Shown here: piece by piece, positions 32,646-40,801 of the stretch | Position numbering within the stretch: position 1 is the stretch's first letter | Layout of the letters: every line of letters starts with the position of its first letter | DNA from: JAJRXR01 sp041987545 | Lineage (GTDB): Bacteria; Planctomycetota; Phycisphaerae; Phycisphaerales; UBA1924 | Length of the DNA stretch: 64,000 nucleotides | Direction: 5' to 3' | NCBI GenBank assembly: GCA_041987545.1 | Contig: JBHIWH010000002.1 | Location: 372,001-436,000 of the forward strand | Notes under the pieces: model-generated | The model's database searches: none | What the model saw: the letters and a program-made list of their open reading frames with translations, nothing else | What the model was told of the DNA's origin: nothing | Translations under genes and position numbers: made by a program

Positions 32646-33350
32646 GTGAAGAGGTCAGCGCCATCGCTGGTCGGCCTTCGGCGTCGTCGTCTGGTGTCGA
32701 TCGTCGTGGCTCTGGCCGCCCTCGCTCTGCTCTCCGCTGATTTCGCCTTACTCCCGACCATTTCGGTGGCGAAGCACTGGGTGCTCGCCCGCTGGCACAG
32801 CCTGCTCGGGACTGACCAGTGGTGGCCAGCCGATCCCTTTGTCATCACCATCTTCGATTGCGGCGGGGAGCCCCTTGTCTATGACCTCCGCTCACCGTTC
32901 ACATCAGAGGCACGGCGGGACTGCCCCACCTACCGGCTGATGTACTTTACGTGGCAATCGCACACCGGGTGGTGGGCCCCGACGTGGCAGCCGTACGGTG
33001 AGTTGGAACTCTCCGGTCCCAAGGGCGAGGAGTGGCCCGAGCCGGTTCGCGCCGCGCTCAGGGAGTTCCTGCTGATGCATCTGGAGTTTTCGAACTATCA
33101 GAGGATCCTCACTCGGTTCGATGCCCACCCTCGGAACGGTGAACTCATCGTTCGGGGCTATGTCCATAACGGACTCTCGCTCCTCGTCGCTTCGGTCTTC
33201 TGTGTGTCGGCATCGTTCACGGTCGAGTCATCGCGGGCGATCGCGAGAGTTCGCCGCGGGCGCTGCCGCCGCTGCCGGTACGACATCACCACGACGCGGG
33301 GCGGCGTCTGCCCCGAGTGCGGCACGCCGATCGCCGGGGCGGACGCGTGA
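32646..33350 (+). CDS. Membrane protein with C-terminal zinc ribbon
   Basis: The protein has 234 aa. An N-terminal membrane helix (about residues 17-38, LVSIVVALAALALLSADFALL) precedes an extracytoplasmic domain of about 130 residues rich in Trp and Tyr. A second helix (about 175-197, LSLLVASVFCVSASF) precedes a cytosolic zinc ribbon, CRRCRYDI ... CPECGTPI. The GTG start directly follows the amidohydrolase stop. Codon use here is less GC-biased than in its neighbours (many T/A third positions, as in tcttcgattgc). Family unknown apart from the shared ribbon. Confidence 0.72.
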   Translation: MKRSAPSLVGLRRRRLVSIVVALAALALLSADFALLPTISVAKHWVLARWHSLLGTDQWWPADPFVITIFDCGGEPLVYDLRSPFTSEARRDCPTYRLMYFTWQSHTGWWAPTWQPYGELELSGPKGEEWPEPVRAALREFLLMHLEFSNYQRILTRFDAHPRNGELIVRGYVHNGLSLLVASVFCVSASFTVESSRAIARVRRGRCRRCRYDITTTRGGVCPECGTPIAGADA

Positions 33351-34216
33351 ACCCGAAGCGGGTCAGGACGCTGCACGACGGGATCGAGATCCCGCCGATC
33401 GAGCCCGACCGGCCGCGGGACCCGTACCGGGCGCTGCGCGTCTGGTCGTGGGTCGTGCTGGTCGGGGCTCCCCTGTGCACATTGCTGCTCATCAACGACT
33501 TCCTGTGGCTGCCCAACGGGAACGGGCGGTACTCCACGGTCGCGGCGTTGCGGGACGAGCTGCTGCTCGGGCGCGGCGCCGCCATGCCGGGGGACACGGT
33601 CGTCCGCACGGGTCTGACGGAGCACCCGGTGTACTCGCTCGTCCTCTGGCAGGACGAGGACGGCTGGCACGCCGACAGCCAGACCGGCGCCCGGGGTCGC
33701 GGGCGGATGCAGGGGGGCACGAGGGTCGCGTCGTGGGACAAGGGCGGGGACCTGTTCGTGACAATGCCCGTGCCCGACACGCGGGTCGGGCTGTGGGCGG
33801 GGACGTCGGAGCTCAAGCCGTACATCGAGATGTGGGACCCCATGAACCCGATGGTGACGCCGGCGACCCTGCCCGCCGAGGCGGTCTCGACGTTGCGGGA
33901 GGCGATCGTTGAACTCGGGGGCGAGGAGGCGGGCGTCGCGTTCGACGGCGCGACCCCGACCTGGGTGGGCATGGCGCGGTTCGCGATCACGACCCGGCGG
34001 CTTGTCCCGCTCGGCGTGCTGCACAACCTCTTCGCCCTGGCCATGCTGCTCGGCGCCCTGGTCGGCTGGGCGCTCTGGCCGGGCACGCTCAGGCGGTATC
34101 GGCGGTATCGGCGGGGGCTGTGCTTCGGGTGCGCGTACCACCTGGCGGGGGTAACGCACCCCCGGTGCCCCGAGTGCGGGCAGCATTTCAAGCGGTCGGC
34201 GGCGTACCCCTCGTAG
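33347..34216 (+). CDS. Membrane protein with C-terminal zinc ribbon
   Basis: The 289-aa protein has a membrane helix at about residues 33-52 (VWSWVVLVGAPLCTLLLI), an extracytoplasmic domain of about 170 residues and a second helix near 220-245 (LGVLHNLFALAMLLGALVGWALW). Then come a basic stretch (RRYRRYRRG) and the ribbon CFGCAYHL ... CPECGQHF. The architecture is the same as the preceding gene although the sequences of the outer domains differ. GTG at 33347 overlaps the previous stop by 4 bases (GTGA), which fixes the start. Its TAG stop forms part of the predicted prmC -10 box. Confidence 0.75.
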   Translation: MNPKRVRTLHDGIEIPPIEPDRPRDPYRALRVWSWVVLVGAPLCTLLLINDFLWLPNGNGRYSTVAALRDELLLGRGAAMPGDTVVRTGLTEHPVYSLVLWQDEDGWHADSQTGARGRGRMQGGTRVASWDKGGDLFVTMPVPDTRVGLWAGTSELKPYIEMWDPMNPMVTPATLPAEAVSTLREAIVELGGEEAGVAFDGATPTWVGMARFAITTRRLVPLGVLHNLFALAMLLGALVGWALWPGTLRRYRRYRRGLCFGCAYHLAGVTHPRCPECGQHFKRSAAYPS

Positions 34217-34219
34217 ACT
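34214..34219 (+). promoter_or_regulatory. Leaderless-type -10 TAGACT for prmC, overlapping a stop codon
   Basis: TAGACT starts with the TAG stop codon of the previous gene; 6 bases (TGGCCC) separate it from the GTG at 34226. Confidence 0.5.
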
Positions 34220-34225
34220 TGGCCC

Positions 34226-35152
34226 GTGCCCACGAAGCCAAGTGCCGAGGCCTGGACGACGCGGCGGCTGCTCAACTGGATCAGCGGGGCGCTGACCGAA
34301 AAGGGCGTCGACTCGCCCAGGCTGCAGGCCGAGATGCTGGTGGCGCACGTGCTCGGCTGCGAGCGGCTGAAGCTGTACATGGACCCCGACCGCCCGGCGA
34401 GCCCGCTGGAGCGGGACCAGCTGCGGGGGCTGGTCAAGAGGGCGCTGGCGCACGAGCCGATCCAGTACCTGGTGGGCGAGGCGTGGTTCTTCGGGTTGCC
34501 CCTCAAGGTGGACAAGCGGGTGCTGATCCCGCGGCCCTGCACGCAAGTGATCGTGGAGTCGGTGATCGACCACTCGCGGTCGACGCCGGGCTTCGGCGGG
34601 CACCACGACGGGGACGGGATCCTGATCGCCGACGTGTGCACGGGGTCCGGGGCCATCGCGATCGCGCTGGCCAAGCAGCTGCCCGGGGCGAGGGTGATCG
34701 CGACGGATATCTCGGGCGACGCTCTGGAGGTCGCGCGGGAGAACGCGGAGCGGCACGGGGTGGAGACCCGGGTGGAGCTGCTGGAGGGGGACCTGCTGGC
34801 GCCCCTGGCCGAGCACCCGGCGGCGCGGGCGGCCGGGAGCCTGCACTACCTCGTGTCCAACCCGCCCTACATCCCGGATGACGAGTGGGAGGCGGTCGAG
34901 CCGAATGTCAAGGAACACGAGCCGGAGATCGCGCTTCGGGGCGGGGCGGACGGGCTGGACTTGGTCAGGCCGATCCTGGAGAAGGGGGCTCGGCTGGTGC
35001 GGCCCGGGGGTCTGCTGCTGGTGGAGGTGGCGGCGGCGCGGGCGCGGGACGCCAAGCAGATCGCCGAGGGCGTCGAGGGGCTCGGGAAGGTCGAGATCCG
35101 GAAGGACCAGGACGGCTTGGAGCGGGTGGTCCGGGCGGTACGGTCCAAGTGA
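34226..35152 (+). CDS. prmC: Peptide chain release factor N5-glutamine methyltransferase
   Basis: PrmC/HemK methylates the GGQ glutamine of release factors 1 and 2. This 308-aa protein has the helical N-terminal domain (RRLLNWISGALTEKGVDSPRLQAEM, split) and PIQYLVGEAWFFGLPLKVDKRVLIPRP, the family signature. The SAM motif is ADVCTGSGAIAIALAKQLPGA, here read in two parts. The catalytic NPPY is at residues 212-215 (SNPPYIPDDE). GTG at 34226 is chosen because no ATG fits and the TAGACT box lies 6 bases upstream. It converges with the PAS-GAF-receiver gene, 24 bases apart. Confidence 0.95.
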   Translation: MPTKPSAEAWTTRRLLNWISGALTEKGVDSPRLQAEMLVAHVLGCERLKLYMDPDRPASPLERDQLRGLVKRALAHEPIQYLVGEAWFFGLPLKVDKRVLIPRPCTQVIVESVIDHSRSTPGFGGHHDGDGILIADVCTGSGAIAIALAKQLPGARVIATDISGDALEVARENAERHGVETRVELLEGDLLAPLAEHPAARAAGSLHYLVSNPPYIPDDEWEAVEPNVKEHEPEIALRGGADGLDLVRPILEKGARLVRPGGLLLVEVAAARARDAKQIAEGVEGLGKVEIRKDQDGLERVVRAVRSK

Positions 35153-35176
35153 GCCGGGGTCGGATCCGCGGGCGGA

Positions 35177-36877
35177 TCAGCCCTGGTCGTCGTCGGCGCC
35201 GGTGAGTGCCTTGCGGACCTGGGCGATGAGGGCCTCGATCTCGAAGGGCTTGAAGAGGACGCTCTGGAGGCCCTCCTGGGATGCACGGACGATGGAGTGG
35301 TGCGGGTCGTAGCCGAAGCCGGTCATGAGGATGACCTTGGCGGTGGGCATGAGGCGGCGTGCGGCGCTGAAGACCTCGTAGCCGTTGCGGTCGGGCATCT
35401 GGATATCGGAGACGATGAGGTCGAAGTTGGGCCCGCCGGACTCGGCGACTCGTTCGAGGGCGGCGATGGCGTCGGCGCCCTGCTCGAAGACCTCGACGGT
35501 CGCGCCGCGGTGGGCGAGGATCTCGCCGATGACCTTGCGGACCTTCTGGGCGTCGTCGGCGACGAGGACGCGCTTGCCCGCGATGGCGGGGTCCTTCTCG
35601 CGGTGGAGCATCGCCCGGTCCACGCCCAGGAGCGTCTGCGGCCCGGAGGCGACGTCGCGCATGCGCTTCCGGATCGACTCCACGTCGGACATGATCTGGG
35701 CGATGTGCTCGGAGGCCTCGGGGTCGTGGGCGGTGGACTTGAGCCAGTCCACCTCGGAGGCGATGTCGTCGAGGGGGTCGGAGAGCTCGCCCTCGAAGCG
35801 GCCCGAGACGTCGAGGTTCGTGGTGGACCGCTCGGCGACGAGCAGGTCGAGCATGTGCAGGGCCAGGGCGATGTGGCGGGCAAAGATCTCGACGAACTGG
35901 CGGTCCTCGTCTGAGAAGGCGTGGGGCTTGGCGGACTCGATGTCCATCACGCCGATGACCTTGTCCTGCAGGCGCAGGGGGACGGTCAGGCTCGAGCGGG
36001 CGCCCGACAGACCGGGGAGGAACCGGTCGTCGGTGGTCGCGTCGTGGCAGATGTAGGACTGGCCGGTCTTGGCGACGTAGCCGGAGATGCCCGAGCCCTC
36101 GGACTCGAGGAAGAGGTCCAGGTCCTGGATCTCCTGGGGCAGGCCCTCGGCGACGATCAGCTCGAGCTTGCGTCGGCGGTCGTCGATCAGGAAGACGGCG
36201 AAGTGGTCGTAGTGCAGGATCTCGCGGGTGGACGTGACGATGCGCTCCTCGAGAAGCTGGAGCCGCTCGTAGGGCGTGATCTTCCGGAGCTGGTCGGTGT
36301 CGAGGCGGACCAGCTCGTAGCCGGCGCGGTCGATGGCGTCCATCTTCCGCTGGGAGCTGCGGATGTCGGAGACGTCGCGGACGATGACGGCGACGCTGGT
36401 CAGGGTGCGGCGGCCGGCGATCTTCTCGTCGGGCTGGTCGACGGGCGTGACGTAGACGTCGAAGTCCCGGGAGGTCTCCTCGCAGGCGACCTCGAACTTG
36501 CAGCAGAGGGCGCCGTCGGTCTGGGCTCCGGTCGCCAGCGTCGCCGAGAGGTGCTGGGCGGCCTCGCGGCAGAGGGCCTCGACCCTGGCGCGGCAGGGCT
36601 TGGACAGGGACTGGTAGTAGGCGTTGGCCCACAGGATCTTGCCCTCGGGCGAGCCGAGGCAGATGCCCTCGGAGAGGCAGCGGAGGAGGGTGCGGGCGTG
36701 GGCGAAGTCGGCCAGGTCGAGGCTCTCGGGGGAGCCGAGGTCCGGGGCGAGTTCGAGCCGATACCCGTCGCCCAGCCGGGCCCTGAGACGCTCGGCGTCA
36801 GCCGGCGTCCCGTCGACGAGAAGGAGCCTGGGGCGGGGACGTGTCATCGTCGCCGGGCGCCCTTTGCGCTCATTCAT
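35177..36877 (-). CDS. PAS-GAF-receiver signalling protein
   Basis: The protein has 566 aa. A short N-terminal beta-alpha start (RLLLVDGTPADAERL) may be a degenerate receiver. A PAS domain lies at about residues 50-175 (SEGICLGSPEGKILWANAYYQSL). A GAF domain spans about 210-350 (HYDHFAVFLIDDRRR, GSGISGYVAKTGQSYICHDA, LRLQDKVIGVMDIES), then a short helical linker. A C-terminal receiver (about 440-562) has VADDAQK, phosphosite Asp491 (SDIQMPDRNGYE) and KPFE Lys543. No kinase, cyclase or DNA-binding domain is present. The start at 36877 has GGAG 9 bases upstream; ATG at 36847 is an alternative favoured by the position of the predicted -10. Confidence 0.85.
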   Translation of the reverse strand: MNERKGRPATMTRPRPRLLLVDGTPADAERLRARLGDGYRLELAPDLGSPESLDLADFAHARTLLRCLSEGICLGSPEGKILWANAYYQSLSKPCRARVEALCREAAQHLSATLATGAQTDGALCCKFEVACEETSRDFDVYVTPVDQPDEKIAGRRTLTSVAVIVRDVSDIRSSQRKMDAIDRAGYELVRLDTDQLRKITPYERLQLLEERIVTSTREILHYDHFAVFLIDDRRRKLELIVAEGLPQEIQDLDLFLESEGSGISGYVAKTGQSYICHDATTDDRFLPGLSGARSSLTVPLRLQDKVIGVMDIESAKPHAFSDEDRQFVEIFARHIALALHMLDLLVAERSTTNLDVSGRFEGELSDPLDDIASEVDWLKSTAHDPEASEHIAQIMSDVESIRKRMRDVASGPQTLLGVDRAMLHREKDPAIAGKRVLVADDAQKVRKVIGEILAHRGATVEVFEQGADAIAALERVAESGGPNFDLIVSDIQMPDRNGYEVFSAARRLMPTAKVILMTGFGYDPHHSIVRASQEGLQSVLFKPFEIEALIAQVRKALTGADDDQG

Positions 36878-36879
36878 GG

Positions 36880-36885
36880 AGTCTA
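36880..36885 (-). promoter_or_regulatory. -10 hexamer TAGACT for the PAS-GAF-receiver gene
   Basis: TAGACT on the minus strand lies 2 bases before the ATG at 36877 and 32 bases before the in-frame ATG at 36847. If it is used, transcription would begin just inside the first codons, favouring the second start, which has AAAGGG in its short leader. Confidence 0.4.
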
Positions 36886-36968
36886 GCTCCGGCCATCGGC
36901 CAGCTCCGGGAGAACCCGGGGGGAGATACGAGACCCTTCGCACCCGGTATCGGCATGGATCCTCCGGG

Positions 36969-36974
36969 TATTGT
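36969..36974 (+). promoter_or_regulatory. Leaderless-type -10 TATTGT for the ABC ATPase gene
   Basis: TATTGT, then 7 bases (GTGCCCC), then GTG at 36982. This supports GTG 36982 over the in-frame ATG at 36955. Confidence 0.45.
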
Positions 36975-36981
36975 GTGCCCC

Positions 36982-37962
36982 GTGATCATCGTCCGAGAAA
37001 TCACGAAGTCTTTCGGAAAGGTCCGGGCGGTCCGGGGGGTGAGCCTGGAGCTGCCCGCGGGCCAGATCGCCGGCCTGCTGGGCCCGAACGGGGCCGGCAA
37101 GACGACCACGATCCGGATCATCACGGGCGCCCTGCCCGCCGACGGGGGCGAGGTCGCGATCGCCGGGTTCGACACCAGGCGGGAGGCGATGAGCGCGAGG
37201 CGGCAGGTCGGGTATCTGCCCGAGTCGGCGCCGATGTATCCAGAAATGACGCCCCGTGGGTACCTCGAGTACCGGGGTCGTCTCTACGGGATGGACCGGG
37301 CGCGGCGGCGGCAGGCGGTCGGCGATGTGCTGGAGCGTTGCCGCGTTGGCTCGATGGCGACGAGGCGGATCGGCGCGCTGTCCAAGGGATACCGCCAGCG
37401 CGTGGGGCTGGCGGCGGCGCTGCTGCACGACCCGCCCGTGCTCATTCTGGATGAGCCGACCAACGGGCTGGACCCGAGCCAAATCCGCGAGGCGCGGTCG
37501 CTGATCCGGGAGCTTGCGGCCGAGCGCACGATGCTGCTGTGCTCGCACATCCTGCCGGAGATCGAGAGGACGTGCGACCGGGTGATCATCATGGCGGGCG
37601 GGCGTGTGCGCGCCGACGGGACGCCGGCGGAGCTGACGGGCGGGGGCGGGGCGTGCCGCCGATACACGATCGAGGTGCGGTCCAACCCGAGCGCGGGGGC
37701 GGGGTACACGATCGGTCGCCTGCGCGGCGTCGCGGGTGTCGCGCAGATCGAGGCGGCCGGCGAGCAGCCAAGCGACGCGTCGGGCGGGTGGACGCGGCTG
37801 CGGGTCGAGGGCGAGCCGGGCGCGGGCGATCTGCGGGAGGGGCTGGCCGGGGCGGCGGCGGACGCGGGGCTGTTCGTCCGCGAGCTTCGGCCCGACCGGG
37901 AGTCGCTCGAGGAGGTCTTCGTCCGAGTCGTCGAGGGCAGCGAGGGGGGCGGGTCGGCGTGA
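36982..37962 (+). CDS. ABC transporter ATP-binding protein, GldA/NosF-type
   Basis: This 326-aa ATPase drives an ABC-2 exporter. Walker A is GPNGAGKTTT, the Q-loop region VGYLPESAPMYPEMT, signature LSKGYRQRVGLAAAL, Walker B VLILDEPTNGLDP and switch LCSHILPEIE. The C-terminal 100 residues form the extra domain typical of the CcmA/GldA group and end with LEEVFVRVVEG. The start at 36982 gives the usual beginning (IIVREITKSFGKVRAVRG); ATG at 36955 would add nine residues. It overlaps the permease gene by 4 bases (GTGA) and is the first gene of a three-gene exporter operon. Confidence 0.93.
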   Translation: MIIVREITKSFGKVRAVRGVSLELPAGQIAGLLGPNGAGKTTTIRIITGALPADGGEVAIAGFDTRREAMSARRQVGYLPESAPMYPEMTPRGYLEYRGRLYGMDRARRRQAVGDVLERCRVGSMATRRIGALSKGYRQRVGLAAALLHDPPVLILDEPTNGLDPSQIREARSLIRELAAERTMLLCSHILPEIERTCDRVIIMAGGRVRADGTPAELTGGGGACRRYTIEVRSNPSAGAGYTIGRLRGVAGVAQIEAAGEQPSDASGGWTRLRVEGEPGAGDLREGLAGAAADAGLFVRELRPDRESLEEVFVRVVEGSEGGGSA

Positions 37963-38687
37963 GAGGCGTGTGGGCCATCGCGAGGCGTGAGGTCGGCTCG
38001 ATGCTGCGGCTGCCCGTGGGGTGGATCGTGATCGCGCTGTTCGCGTTCCTCTCGGCGGTGCTGTTCGTGAACGGGACCCTGGCGCCGGGCCAGCCGGCGA
38101 CGATGCGGTACTTCTTCGCCAGCGCGTCGTGGCTGATGCTGGGGATCGCGCCGGCGGTGTCGATGCGGCTGGTGTCCGAGGAGCTGCGTTCGGGGACGGC
38201 CGAGCCCCTGCGGACGGCGCCGATCTCGGACGGGGCGGTGATCTGGGGCAAGTACCTGGGCGCCGTGCTGTTCCTGTCGCTGATGCTGGCGCCGACGCTG
38301 GTGCTGGCCGCGGTGCTGTGGGGCGTGAGCGACCCGAGGCCGGACCCCGGGCCGATCTTCGCGGGGTACCTGAGCCTGCTGCTGGTGGGGATGCTGTACA
38401 CGGCCGTCGGCCTGCTGGCCTCGTCGCTGACCTCGAGCCAGACGCTGGCGTTCCTCGGGGCGCTGATGTTCCTCGTGCTGATGATGGTGCTGACGGGGAC
38501 GGTGTCGCAGGCCGAGGCGACGCCGTCGTGGCTGGCGCGGGCGCTGGTGTCGCTGAGCGTGCAGGCGCGGGCGCGGGACATGGCCAAGGGCGTGATCGAC
38601 ACGGGGTCGGTCGCGTTCTTCCTGGCGGGCAGCGCGTGGTTCGTGCTGCTGGCGTCGGCGGCGTTGTCGTCGAGGAGGTGGCGGTGA
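37959..38687 (+). CDS. ABC-2 type permease, GldF-like
   Basis: This 242-aa permease has six membrane helices (WIVIALFAFLSAVLFVNG; ASWLMLGIAPAVSMRLV; AVLFLSLMLAPTLVLAAVL; YLSLLLVGMLYTAVGLLASSL in two parts; FLGALMFLVLMMVLTG; FFLAGSAWFVLLASAAL). SEELRSGTAEPLRTAPISDGAVIWGKYLGA is the conserved cytosolic loop of ABC-2 permeases that contacts the ATPase, shown here in pieces: EELRSGT, PLRTAPIS, WGKYLGA. The start GTG overlaps the ATPase stop by 4 bases and its stop overlaps the next ATG by one base (TGATG). The exported substrate is unknown. Confidence 0.92.
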   Translation: MRGVWAIARREVGSMLRLPVGWIVIALFAFLSAVLFVNGTLAPGQPATMRYFFASASWLMLGIAPAVSMRLVSEELRSGTAEPLRTAPISDGAVIWGKYLGAVLFLSLMLAPTLVLAAVLWGVSDPRPDPGPIFAGYLSLLLVGMLYTAVGLLASSLTSSQTLAFLGALMFLVLMMVLTGTVSQAEATPSWLARALVSLSVQARARDMAKGVIDTGSVAFFLAGSAWFVLLASAALSSRRWR

Positions 38688-40801
38688 TGGCCTCTGCCCG
38701 AGGGCGGCGCGCGTGGAACTCGCTGCTGCTGGTCGTGTACGTCCTGGCGACCGGGGCGTCGATGACGCTGGTGGGCATCATCGCCCACGAGCGATCGGCG
38801 CGGCTCGACGTGACGGTCACGGGCGCGCTCGACCTGTCGCCCCGGACACGCCAGATCCTGGAATCGCTGGAGGGCGAGTACGAGATCATCGCGGCGTTCG
38901 ACCGGACCGCGACCCCCCGGGCGGTCGCCGACCGGGTCGACGACGTGCTTGAGGAGTTCGATCGGCGGTCGGACCGGGTGCGGCTGACGCGGATCGACGT
39001 CTCGACGGCCGCGGGGGTCGAGCAGCTCCGGGCCCTGGGCGGCAGGCTCCGGGATCGGGACGCGGCGAGGATCACGACGCAGGTGGGATTGCTCTCCGAG
39101 GGCGTCTCGGAGCTGGAGGCCGCGGCGGGCGAGATGGACGCCCTCGGGACGAGGCTGCTGGAGGTCCGGTCGGCGATCGGGGACTCGGCCGTCGGGGCCC
39201 AGACGAACCGGGCGTTCTTCGAGCAGCAGGCCAACGTCGCCCGGTTCGGGGCGCGGGAGCTGCGAGAGAAGGCGCCCCAGCTGCGGCGGATGCTCGACGA
39301 GCCGGGCAACGCGGCGGGCGTCGCGGACACCAAGGAGGTCGCGGACGCGGTCGCGGCGTCGCTGCGGGCGCTGGTGCAGCAGCACGACACGCTGGGCGAG
39401 CAGCTGCGGGCGTTCAGCGAGGCCGAGGCGATGCCCCGGGAGGCCCGGGACCGGGCCCGCCCGCTGATCCGCCCGATGGGCGAGCGCCGGGACCGGTGGG
39501 CGGTTCTGGCCGACGGGCTGTCGAGGATGGAGCGGCCGGACGTCGTCCGCGTCGCCGGGGCGCTGGAGCGGTCGCAGGCCCTGCTGGTCGTCGGCCCGCC
39601 GGGGGGCGGGGTGACGGCGATCGACCTGGGCCAGATCCTGCCGACGAGCGTTGCGGCGTTCGAGAGCGCGGGCGTTTCCGCGTCGGCGGAGATGGCCAGG
39701 CGTGCCGAGGAGCAGATCGCGACGGCGCTTGGGTCGCTGGCGAGCCCGGCGCGGCCGATCGTGGTCGTCACGCACGCCGAGCCGTCGGCGGGGCTGCTGC
39801 AGAGCGCGGCGTTGTCGGCGGCGTGGGAGAGGCTGGCGATGCGGGGGATCGACCTTGCCGAGTGGGCCGTGGTGGTCGATCCGGACCCGCCGTCGCTCAT
39901 CGACCTGAACCCGGGCGGGGACCGCCCGGTCGTATGGCTGGTGGTGAACACGAACAGCGCCGTCGCGTCTGCCGAGGGGGACGAGCTGGGCGGGGCGAAG
40001 CGGGCCGAGGCGCTGGGCGACGCGATCGAGCAGATGATCGCGGGGGGCCAGAGCGTGCTGGTGTCGCTGAACCCGTCGGTGTTCCCGGGGTTCGGCGAGG
40101 TGGACCCGACGGCGCGGGCGCTGGCGGAGTTCGGGATCGAGGCCCGGAGCGGGCGGCCCCTGGTGCGGCGGGTGATGCAGGGGCGGGCGGCGGCGATCAC
40201 GCCGGAGGTCGCGGCCCTGGCCCGGGAATCGGGCACGCCGATCGGCGCCGCGATCGAGAACCTGACCGTGCGGGCGCCCTGGGGCGTGCCCCTGGGGCTG
40301 TCGGGCGGGGCCGAGCCGGTGCTCTCGCTGCGGGGCTCTGAGGCGGTGTGGGGCGAGAGCCAGTGGCTGCGGCTGTGGCAGACCGACCCCGAGCTGCGCC
40401 GTCACATGGGCGAGCAGCCGACGCGGGACGAGGCGCAGGACCTGGTCGGCGAGGCGTACGTGCTGGCGGCGGCGGGCGAGCGCACGAGCGAGGAGACCGG
40501 GCGTGCGCAGCGCGTGGTCGTCGTCGGCTCGAACGGGTGGCTGCTCACGTCGATCGTCCGAGACCCGCAGCAGATCGACGGGCGGGTGTACCAGCCCGGG
40601 AACCTGGAGCTGCTCGAGGCGTCGGTCTTCTGGCTGGCGGGGATGGACGGGCTGGTCGCGCGGAGCGCGGCGTCGGGTCGCGTGGCGCTGGTCAAGCCGA
40701 TGGAGACCGGGCGGCTGCGCGTGATCGCGTGGTCACTGATCGCGGGTCTGCCGCTGCTCATCCTGGCGATGGGCGCCGTGTGGCGCCTGGCCAGGGGATA
40801 G
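38687..40801 (+). CDS. GldG-like auxiliary protein of the ABC-2 exporter
   Basis: The 704-aa protein has an N-terminal membrane helix (about residues 10-32), a large extracytoplasmic region and a C-terminal helix (RVIAWSLIAGLPLLILAMGAVW) close to the end. The first part (DLSPRTRQILESLEGEYEII, DVLEEFDRRSDRVRLTRID) matches the GldG/ABC_transp_aux domain. A later part (IEQMIAGGQSVLVSLNPSVF) is the matching C-terminal lobe. A charged helical insertion at about 110-290 separates them. AGGAGG (38673-38678) lies 8 bases before the ATG. In gliding Bacteroidetes Gld proteins aid motility, but homologues are widespread and no gliding role is implied here. Confidence 0.87.
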   Translation: MASARGRRAWNSLLLVVYVLATGASMTLVGIIAHERSARLDVTVTGALDLSPRTRQILESLEGEYEIIAAFDRTATPRAVADRVDDVLEEFDRRSDRVRLTRIDVSTAAGVEQLRALGGRLRDRDAARITTQVGLLSEGVSELEAAAGEMDALGTRLLEVRSAIGDSAVGAQTNRAFFEQQANVARFGARELREKAPQLRRMLDEPGNAAGVADTKEVADAVAASLRALVQQHDTLGEQLRAFSEAEAMPREARDRARPLIRPMGERRDRWAVLADGLSRMERPDVVRVAGALERSQALLVVGPPGGGVTAIDLGQILPTSVAAFESAGVSASAEMARRAEEQIATALGSLASPARPIVVVTHAEPSAGLLQSAALSAAWERLAMRGIDLAEWAVVVDPDPPSLIDLNPGGDRPVVWLVVNTNSAVASAEGDELGGAKRAEALGDAIEQMIAGGQSVLVSLNPSVFPGFGEVDPTARALAEFGIEARSGRPLVRRVMQGRAAAITPEVAALARESGTPIGAAIENLTVRAPWGVPLGLSGGAEPVLSLRGSEAVWGESQWLRLWQTDPELRRHMGEQPTRDEAQDLVGEAYVLAAAGERTSEETGRAQRVVVVGSNGWLLTSIVRDPQQIDGRVYQPGNLELLEASVFWLAGMDGLVARSAASGRVALVKPMETGRLRVIAWSLIAGLPLLILAMGAVWRLARG

